A stretch of DNA of 12,232 bases from Gracilaria caudata (Eukaryota; Rhodophyta; Florideophyceae; Gracilariales; Gracilariaceae): the NCBI GenBank assembly GCA_030374735.1, contig JASCIV010000791.1, positions 1 to 12,232 on the forward strand, read 5' to 3'. Of this stretch, positions 6,546-12,232 are shown one piece after another; position 1 is the first letter of the stretch, and every line of letters begins with the position of its first letter. Below the pieces are notes generated by a model. It had not been told where the DNA came from. It made no database searches and saw only the letters and a list, made by a program, of their open reading frames with translations. The position numbers and the translations under genes are program-made.

Positions 6546-8569
6546 CTACAACTTTGCTGACGCCTTCGGAACTGCTCGTTCACTCTTGCAGCTCATGGAT
6601 GCTGCTTCTATTCCTTTTCTAATCGCATCATCTTCAAAGTCCCCCGCCGCCAAAGCTGCCACACAAACGCCAGCGAAACAATCCCCAGCCCCCGTTGTGT
6701 TTATCAATCCGCCGTCAACTGCAACTGCGTCAAAATCTTCGATATCTAAGCAACCGTCTACGAAAGAGTAGCGCCGCACACCGCGTTCGCCTCGAGTACA
6801 TAGCACAGAAGCTCCCTTCTTGCAAGCACCTAAGAGGTAGATCGCACATTCATCGAGCCCGCCATCACATCCCAGTTTGCGGGCTATCTTCCGAAGCTCT
6901 GCTTCATTTGGAGAGATGTACTGCACAGCATGAAGAGCATTTGCTTGTACGATTCGCGCGCATTTGTGGAGACTTGTGGGTTCATACCACACCGGAACGC
7001 CAGCCTTATCGCATTGCAACACAACCTCTCGCAGCTGAGATGGACTGAAATTGGCGTCCATCAAAGCCATACGAGCTGTCTTCAATGCCACAGCAATGTC
7101 TTGATGCGCATCTTTTGCGAGTGGAACTCCCTCCTGATGCTCATCTCCAAACATATCAGTCAGATCGGCCACGGCAACCTACCAAACACGCGGGAGAATC
7201 CCAAGGTGGGCACGTTAGTAAACAAGAACATCGCATATTTCAGTACTCTCTGATAGATATCCGCGAGAATCAAACATACCGAGAGATCGCCATGGTGATC
7301 ATGTACAATACAAACAACCCCAGAGCGTTTCGCAGAGTAGCGGCGAATATATCTGGTATCCATATGCGCCTCCTTCATAAACTGAAACAAAGTATCCGCT
7401 GCAGCATCATCTCCAACGCACGAAATAAAGGTAACTTTGGCCTTTCCATGAGTGGCAGCAGCGTGAGCAATGTTTCGACCAACACCACCAGCACAAACGC
7501 GAACAACACCAATATTAGAAGTATGCGGCAGCAAAACAGAAGCAGGATCGCAGTGCACGTCAAGAGCGGTACCACCGACCACAAGCACATGCGGACGAGC
7601 ATCCCTTATTTGGGAAGTAGATGTAGGCATTCTCTCTATCCGGGATAGATGCACCGCCACACGTGCCGCAACACCTACGTTATTCACCGCCAGCGCGACG
7701 TTTGCTCGCACCGACAGACCATCCGTGAGCTCCGCAACTCGCTTGAGAAGAAAGGGTGTGACCTGGTTTGATGCCAGTTTGTGTTGAGAAAGCTCGGTTA
7801 AGGCGCGCTGTTCGGCCTTTCGGATAACCTCTGCATCAGCATCGTACTGAGCTGGAATAGGAACAGCAAGTAACATACCAGACCTCAAGCCAAGTGCCGC
7901 AGAGCTAGAGAACACGTTGGCAACATCGCGCTCGGAGTGAAGCGTGACAGGAGCTCTCTCCGTTGACGATCGATGTAAGAACGCGGGGAACGTTTCGGAA
8001 TGCAATACAAGAGTGGGAACCGAGGCCGTCTCTAATAACTCGAGTGTGTTCCGAATATCAAGGACGGATTTGACTCCTGCCGACACAACCAGCTGTGGTA
8101 TGGAAGCCAATGCCGGAATATCAGCTGAAATATCCAACGGATGTGGCACACCTCTATGCACGCCACCAATACCGCCGGTGGCAAACACTTGAATGCCAGC
8201 AGCTGCAGAGAGGAACATGGTGGCAGCCACAGTAGTGGCTCCATCTTGTTTGAGAGCAACTGCTACCGGAACATCTCTAATACTCAACTTACGCACATTC
8301 GGTGAGCGGCAGAGATGAAGAAGTTGGTCGTCGGATAGACCGATATGCGGAACGCCGCTTAAAACGGCGACAGTTGCTGGGATGGCTCCATTGGCCAGCG
8401 CGACGGAGTGGAAATGAAGGGCGGCTTGCTCGTTGGAGGGGCGCGGGAGGCCGTGGGCGAGGATTGTTGACTCGAGGGCAATGACGGCTTGGCCGCGAGC
8501 GAGGGCGTCACGGACCCGGGGATGGATGTCGATGGCGGCCTTAACCGATGCGACTTTCTCGGTGGCCAT
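6546..8569 (-). CDS. Bifunctional pseudouridine-5'-phosphate glycosidase / PfkB-type pseudouridine kinase (one intron)
   Basis: Two exons (8569-7280 and 7178-6546) join in phase 0 to give 640 residues. The kinase half phosphorylates pseudouridine; the glycosidase half cleaves pseudouridine 5'-phosphate to uracil and ribose 5-phosphate. Residues 1-~308 are PsuG: IALESTILAHG, KLSIRDVP, GATTVAATM, GGIGGVHRG, LDISAD, AGVKSVLD. By alignment to E. coli PsuG the catalytic residues are kept: Glu33, Lys94, His138, Asp150, Lys167 (Schiff-base lysine) and Asn290. After a linker, residues ~326-640 are PfkB: VVGGTALDVH, AGGVGRNIA (360-368), YISPNEAE (517-524) and the ATP/catalytic signature INTTGAGDCFAG with Asp596. 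This fusion order is known in fungi and other eukaryotes. The last three residues are AKL, a PTS1-type peroxisomal signal. The start ATG has A at -3 and G at +4. It follows the lactonase gene in the same direction with 239 bp between. Confidence 0.93.
6549..6557 (-). other. Codons for C-terminal AKL, a PTS1-type peroxisomal targeting signal
   Basis: The last codons before the TAG stop at 6546-6548 read GCA AAG TTG (Ala-Lys-Leu), preceded by Pro-Lys-Ala-Ser. A-K-L fits the (S/A/C)(K/R/H)(L/M) consensus for PEX5 import and a basic residue stands nearby. In Arabidopsis the separate pseudouridine kinase and glycosylase are peroxisomal, which makes a real signal plausible. Confidence 0.6.
7179..7279 (-). 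other. Spliceosomal intron, 101 nt, in the kinase half
   Basis: On the - strand the intron begins GTATGT (7279-7274), has the full branch sequence TACTAAC (7220-7214, branch A at 7215) and ends GGTAG (7183-7179). Removal joins codon 430 (TCG) to GTT with no frame change, giving GDLS-VAVADLTD, which restores the expected PfkB beta-strand. Branch A to the 3' splice site is 36 nt. The signals match the strict consensus typical of intron-poor genomes. Confidence 0.9.
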
Positions 8570-8808
8570 ACTGAGAACAACCAGCTCATGCTCTGCAATT
8601 TTGTTGAGTTTGCCAGATCAAAACTAGTGAGATTGAGAAGGCCAACGGCCCCGTTTCAAAAAGTAGCTATAGTGTTTCCGTTGGGCCACTCGCTGCAAAG
8701 TGAAACACCAACGTTTGGAGACCAAACCTCGTGACCTTTAGTAGGAGGGTTATCTTCACAGTTATCAACATTTGTAGTGTACGTTCTTCAACCGTACTGC
8801 AGACGCAG
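8570..8808 (-). promoter_or_regulatory. Spacer between lactonase and pseudouridine genes, with hairpins
   Basis: 239 bp holding the 3' end of the lactonase transcript and the promoter of the pseudouridine gene. It contains GGCCAACGG (8640-8648) facing CCGTTGGGCC (8678-8687), a 9-bp stem with one bulged G; GTTTCA (8653-8658) facing TGAAAC (8701-8706); and a tight hairpin GTTTGG-AGA-CCAAAC (8713-8727). No clear TATA box is seen. Confidence 0.4.
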
Positions 8809-9999
8809 TCACCACATTGGAACCACTGATGTCGGCGTCGAAACATTAAGCGTCATGGCCGCGTAAGGCCTCAACACTCCCGACTTCCTATCTCTTTCGA
8901 TCAGCACTAGACTGTCCGAATCCCGATGAACCGCCGCGACAAAGCTTACACATCTGCCTCTAAATCGTGCTCGCTCTATGAGGTTGAAATCCCTGGGGTG
9001 CACTCCAAACGTACTCCACATTCCGATCTTGCGCAGAATGTCGCCAGTGCGTCGGTTCAGTCGGTAACCCACGATTGCCCCGTTAGTCGTCCCTGGATAC
9101 CTCACCGATACGTACAAGAAGCGCCCGTCGTTTGTCGTACGGATGGCCGCCAGAGTGACTTCCTCCGGTTTTTCTTCCAGAACGTCGATCATGTACTTCA
9201 AACAGAGTCCATTTCTTGATGGCTTCAACACTGCGAGCGACACCGAGACTTCGTTCAAAACATACAGCGTACTGGACTTCGTATGTTGGACGGCGTGCCG
9301 TGGTCCATCTGTGATTCGGAACGGTACCTTATTAATCAACGACAGTTTGCCGCTTTCACTGTTTAGTCTGAAGTACCACACAAGGTTCGACCCTGCATCA
9401 CACACAATCACACCTTCTCCATACGGGAGAACGATGTGTGGATGCGGCTGACCGAACATAGGACCCAACGTCATGTTCGTACTAACTTCCGAAGCAAGTT
9501 CATCAGGTACTATGAACGAGTCTGCTCGCTCGAAAGTATCGCCATCACTGATGTATGTGTCAAAGGAGCTGAGGAAATTGGCGCCCAACACAATGTTTCC
9601 TGGATGCACGGCCACGTAAGTCGTGAAGAAGCCCGTGGCATTCGCGAACTGTGACGACACAGTTTTTCTGTCATCCGACAGAAAGATCCTTGTTATCGAC
9701 CCGTTATAGCGGAAGAGTGGACTAAAGTTCTCATTGGCGACGTAAACAAAAGGCTTTTGAACAGCCACATACGAAGGATTTTCGTTCGTAATCGAAGTGT
9801 TTAACACGTGAGATAACGTCAATTCGTCGTCTTCGTAATCAACAATGTAAACACCTTCACCTCGAGAATCCGCGAACCATGCATGATTAGTGTAGCTTCC
9901 GAGAGCGAGACTAAGAGCTGATGGGCATTTAGCCGAAGCGCAATGTGCAGACAGCGTGAAAAAGGCGAACAATGGGAAAAAGATTGCAGCAAAACCCAT
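8809..9999 (-). CDS. Secreted seven-bladed beta-propeller lactonase (YbhE/Pgl, carboxymuconate cyclase-like family)
   Basis: 396-residue protein of the lactonase beta-propeller family (bacterial 6-phosphogluconolactonase YbhE, fungal carboxy-cis,cis-muconate cyclase). The fold hydrolyses or closes lactone rings; the substrate here is unknown. A signal peptide covers ~1-23 (MGFAAIFFPLFAFFTLSAHC), so it is probably secreted or in the endomembrane system, unlike cytosolic 6-phosphogluconolactonase. Sequons at Asn67, 99, 120, 175 and 385 agree. Family landmarks appear in blade order: GSYT (34-37), NPSYVAV (74-80), FVYVANE (84-90), GQPHPHIV (183-190), DGPRHAVQH (231-239), LYVLNE (245-250), DGRFLYVSVR (291-300), HPRDFNL (334-340), DSDSLVLIERDRKSGVL (361-377). 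The His and Arg positions that line the family's central pocket are present. The length is typical for the fold plus a leader. The ATG has A at -3 and G at +4. Confidence 0.87.
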   Translation of the reverse strand: MGFAAIFFPLFAFFTLSAHCASAKCPSALSLALGSYTNHAWFADSRGEGVYIVDYEDDELTLSHVLNTSITNENPSYVAVQKPFVYVANENFSPLFRYNGSITRIFLSDDRKTVSSQFANATGFFTTYVAVHPGNIVLGANFLSSFDTYISDGDTFERADSFIVPDELASEVSTNMTLGPMFGQPHPHIVLPYGEGVIVCDAGSNLVWYFRLNSESGKLSLINKVPFRITDGPRHAVQHTKSSTLYVLNEVSVSLAVLKPSRNGLCLKYMIDVLEEKPEEVTLAAIRTTNDGRFLYVSVRYPGTTNGAIVGYRLNRRTGDILRKIGMWSTFGVHPRDFNLIERARFRGRCVSFVAAVHRDSDSLVLIERDRKSGVLRPYAAMTLNVSTPTSVVPMW

Positions 10000-10655
10000 G
10001 TTGAAGTTCTTGGATCACACTGGAGCGTTCTGGCTGCGTCTGTCCTGGGCGAGGAAGAACTCCAGCTACGCCGTTTAAAAGCTAGTGCGAGCTGCTTTAC
10101 AGATGTGCGTTCTCAATTGTCTTTCGTACAACGACTGCAAAAACTCGGGCGTGTGCAGGGGTGACGCTCGTGTATTTGAGGTGCATACGAAACGTAAGTC
10201 TGGCTCTGCAAACAGAAGCAAAAAAGCAAGGATAGCAGATTCATCTTTACCGGTGATGTTGCTCTATCTTATCCTGCAGTGAGCTAGCGTCAATCGACCA
10301 CGCGAATCGATTTGAAGAGTGGCAAATCAAACAACGAAACATTCCTCGGTGGCGTTATTACTTAACACGAAGTCGGAGTAGAGCTGCCAACCTTCCAACA
10401 ATGACGTGTTGTCTTTCCATGCCTGAACGTTCACAGGGCGTTTTCGAACGAACGAGATGATTTGCCGGGTGGGAAGGCTAGTATACAAGTCTGTCCCGTT
10501 GAAATACCACTACCTCCGTACCAAAGGTAGCGAACGCAACCTGCAGCCTCGGTGCGCAACAGTTCTAGAAGAAATCGTACAATTCTTTTTGGGAAGTCTA
10601 TGGAAAGGCATTTGCCAAAAGAAGAGTATAGGGCCAACTCTTTATCTATCAACTT

Positions 10656-10716
10656 GTACAAACTTCGTTGCAACTTACAAGGAGGGATACGTACCTTCAT
10701 AGTACAAACTTGTAAG
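10656..10716. repeat. Overlapping direct and inverted short repeats
   Basis: GTACAAACTT occurs at 10656-10665 and 10702-10711. CTTACAAG (10674-10681) is the reverse complement of CTTGTAAG (10709-10716), giving a possible 8-bp stem. The function is unknown. Confidence 0.4.
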
Positions 10717-11284
10717 AGATGTTAGGCAAGAGCCGCAGTGTGCGATGAATTCGGAGGGAATTGTCCTATGTGCAACGTCCCCAAGCCGTAATAGTCAGTC
10801 GCCTTCTAACGTTTTATTCTCCATTTTTGGAAACTCGAGAATTCTGGAGACCCTGCCCTGAACACGGAGTCGACGATGCGCGTGGGGTCAGCATCTGAAG
10901 CCCTGGAAAACTCAATGCAACGCATGCTTGTTTATTTCAATGAGCTGGGAGGAGAGCTAGAATTTGACACGAATACATACTCATCACGGTCTTGTGATGT
11001 ATCTAGCTTAAACTCAGGCAATTTGCCTTGCTCACAAGGTTCATTTATTCTTTGTCTTCTCGAGCGATGGACCAAACAGGCAACATAAACAGTACTAGAC
11101 TGGTGGCTGAAAAGGGAGCTCGTTAGAGAGAGAGAGGAAAGCTTAACAGATCGTTTCTCGCTCTTCCTCCTGGTGGAACACGGTAAAAACAAGAGCAAAT
11201 GAAACTGGTGCATCGCATCTTCTTTATTGCTTTCAGTCGCCCCTTATTACGAGTCGCAATTCACGTGACAAAAGGAGAATCACA

Positions 11285-11293
11285 TATAAAAAG
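11285..11293 (+). promoter_or_regulatory. TATA-like element TATAAAAAG
   Basis: A good match to a TATA box on the + strand, in a locally AT-rich stretch that also holds TATATAT just downstream. No coding frame follows within a normal leader distance. Confidence 0.25.
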
Positions 11294-11441
11294 TGTTTCT
11301 AAATATATATGAATAGCGGACGAAGGCGGTAAACATCGGTAGCGAAACGCCCTGCGGTCCAAAACACCTAAGAGATCTAATACTTTCTCGTCTTAGCCCA
11401 GTAAGTGTAGAACTGCTACTGATTAGTAGTTTGTGGCTGCG

Positions 11442-11458
11442 GTATAAAGATTTTATAC
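11442..11458. repeat. Symmetric TATA palindrome
   Basis: GTATAAA, GAT, TTTATAC: 7-bp arms around three bases, presenting a TATA-like TATAAA on both strands. A nearby weaker stem, CTACT-GATT-AGTAG, lies about 20 bp to the left. It could be a bidirectional promoter element or a small hairpin. Confidence 0.35.
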
Positions 11459-11487
11459 AGTAGGTTGTTGGGTCTTTAGCAAACCTA

Positions 11488-11546
11488 GGCGTACGAGGAA
11501 TTGGCGTACGAGTTTCATGAACAGCGGGAGCGAGATCTATAAATAG
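11488..11546 (+). promoter_or_regulatory. Promoter candidate: repeated GGCGTACGAG plus TATAAATAG
   Basis: GGCGTACGAG is repeated exactly at 11488-11497 and 11503-11512, 15 bp start to start; each contains the palindrome CGTACG. A canonical TATA box, TATAAATAG, lies at 11538-11546, 25 bp after the second copy. A start site near 11570 is expected. The first ATG after it (11584) opens only 33 codons (stop at 11683-11685), so the real product is non-coding, spliced or beyond the window. Confidence 0.5.
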
Positions 11547-11740
11547 CCCAATACGGGAGGAAGGCCAAAGACTTGGGCGGTCAATGCTTTGTCATTTCTT
11601 TCGGCGTTTTTTCTTTTCATTCCCGAGACGGAGTGAGTTCGTTCCGATGAGACAGCTCTTCTACTCGACCTTGAGAGTATCATAGAGGCACTACTTTCTC
11701 GAGTGATCGAGATACAAAGCTACAACCCGTAGAGCAAATG

Positions 11741-11786
11741 ACTGACATCTCTCCTTTTGGCAGATTTGTCAGTAGCCTATTGCCAA
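11741..11786 (+). repeat. Interleaved inverted repeats (pseudoknot geometry)
   Basis: ACTGACA (11741-11747) pairs with TGTCAGT (11767-11773), and TTGGCA (11757-11762) pairs with TGCCAA (11781-11786). The two stems interleave as in an H-type pseudoknot. Stems of 6-7 bp at this spacing occur by chance in a few kb, so this is only noted because it lies within the putative leader below the TATA box. Confidence 0.2.
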
Positions 11787-11982
11787 TAGTTGACTCCTTT
11801 CTCTGGCAGCACGGAGCCGAAGATGGATTCGACCGGTGTCGTAAGGAGGAGCTGTGATGATGGAGTGCTAGTAGGCAGCTAAAGGTTGACGTTTGCTGGC
11901 ATCGACAACAAGGATATTCAGGGGTCGGTCGCAATACATTAAATTGCAATACTGTAACCTCTACCATTTTTGCATCCTCTTG

Positions 11983-11998
11983 GCATCATGCATGATGC
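11983..11998. repeat. Perfect 16-bp palindrome with CATGCATG core
   Basis: GCATCATGCATGATGC equals its own reverse complement. The core CATGCATG (11987-11994) is the RY/Sph element recognised by B3-domain transcription factors in plants. Related GCAT/TTTGCA words flank it. Confidence 0.45.
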
Positions 11999-12190
11999 AT
12001 TTGCAACACAGAAGGCTTGTTTGCACTTGCCGCCCTGAAGTGCTGAATACAGTTGAACACTTATCTAACTCCACCAGGCCTGATATGGATCGGGGCCTTG
12101 AAGCCCAGACACTGCCGGGTCACATGAATGCTTCTTTTAGAATTAAATTTTGGCAGGCTGCGCGCTTGCGTGGACCATATCACGTGACTT

Positions 12191-12231
12191 TGATATAGCA
12201 CAAACCGCCTCCCCAGTGCGTTGCTATATCA
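12191..12231. repeat. 10-bp perfect inverted repeat at right edge
   Basis: TGATATAGCA (12191-12200) and TGCTATATCA (12222-12231) are exact reverse complements around a 21-nt loop. CACGTG (12181-12186) lies just before. The element stops at the window edge, so it could be a hairpin, a terminal repeat of a small element or a binding site pair. Confidence 0.4.
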
Positions 12232-12232
12232 C

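Larger units (their letters stand above)
10000..12232. other. Gene-poor region of ~2.2 kb at right window edge
   Basis: Left end must contain the lactonase promoter; a TTTAAA-containing stretch lies at 10075-10080, about 75 bp upstream of its ATG. No ORF is long enough or similar enough to call. An ATG-started 70-codon frame (10876-11088, +) has no recognisable features. From ~11280 onward AT-rich TATA-like elements appear, followed by a promoter-like block at 11488-11546, suggesting a transcription unit that starts here and runs right. No tRNA, snRNA or transposon was recognised. A (GA)n run lies at about 11125-11137. Confidence 0.55.

Noticed and set aside
6546..7172. A separate kinase gene starting at 7172
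   Set aside because: The apparent start is GTG and the product lacks the PfkB N-terminal half; the intron at 7179-7279 joins it in frame to the PsuG exon.
5717..7306. Shared 12-mer GTGATCATGTAC at 5717 and 7295
   Set aside because: One copy is inside coding sequence and the flanks differ; likely chance.
9384..9392. GTTCGACCC resembling a tRNA B box
   Set aside because: It lies within the lactonase coding sequence and has no matching A box or acceptor stem.
10817..10833. ATTTTTGG resembling an Sm site of a spliceosomal snRNA
   Set aside because: No snRNA core sequence (U1, U2, U4 or U5 signature) is found next to it.
10431..11213. Leftward frames of 89 and 93 codons
   Set aside because: Low-information composition, no motifs, no promoter context.
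11893..12198. 101-codon frame on the + strand
   Set aside because: No family features; a CTAAC followed by CAG at about 12064-12078 could be a 3' splice site, but no matching exon or 5' site was convincing.

Overview
The window reads as nuclear DNA of an intron-poor eukaryote. It carries a nucleosome assembly protein (NAP) family histone chaperone, two proteins with signal peptides and N-glycosylation sequons, a stomatin-like SPFH protein, and a spliceosomal intron with GTATGT, TACTAAC and TAG signals. Genes stand alone, each with its own ATG, and there are no Shine-Dalgarno sites or operons. Four of the five genes are single uninterrupted ORFs and intergenic stretches reach about 2 kb. This fits an intron-poor red alga or a yeast-like lineage; the sequence alone does not let me name the taxon.

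Layout from left to right. Positions 1-316 are a G/A-rich flank with a G-quadruplex motif. A NAP gene runs leftward (317-1183) and is divergent, across a shared promoter region, from a secreted ThuA-like gene running rightward (1621-2442). The ThuA gene converges, with a 96 bp gap, on a long leftward gene (2539-4662) for a STOML2-type SPFH/band-7 protein with an unusual N-terminal half of about 300 residues. A gene-poor spacer (4663-6545) follows. Then come two leftward genes in tandem: a fused pseudouridine-5'-phosphate glycosidase/PfkB kinase split by one 101-nt intron (6546-8569), and a secreted seven-bladed beta-propeller lactonase (8809-9999). The last 2.2 kb (10000-12232) has no convincing coding gene but holds TATA-like promoter elements and several palindromes.

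The most informative gene is the pseudouridine enzyme. Both catalytic halves look complete. Kinase plus glycosidase would convert pseudouridine to pseudouridine 5'-phosphate and then to uracil and ribose 5-phosphate. The spliced protein ends in -SAKL, whose last three residues fit a peroxisomal PTS1 signal, as expected if the pathway is peroxisomal as in plants although the two enzymes are fused here. The other genes are not obviously linked to it: histone chaperone, membrane scaffold, and two secreted enzymes of bacterial-type families. All five chosen start codons have A at -3. The ThuA and SPFH reading frames stay open upstream of these ATGs, but only to TTG or GTG codons, which I did not use as starts.
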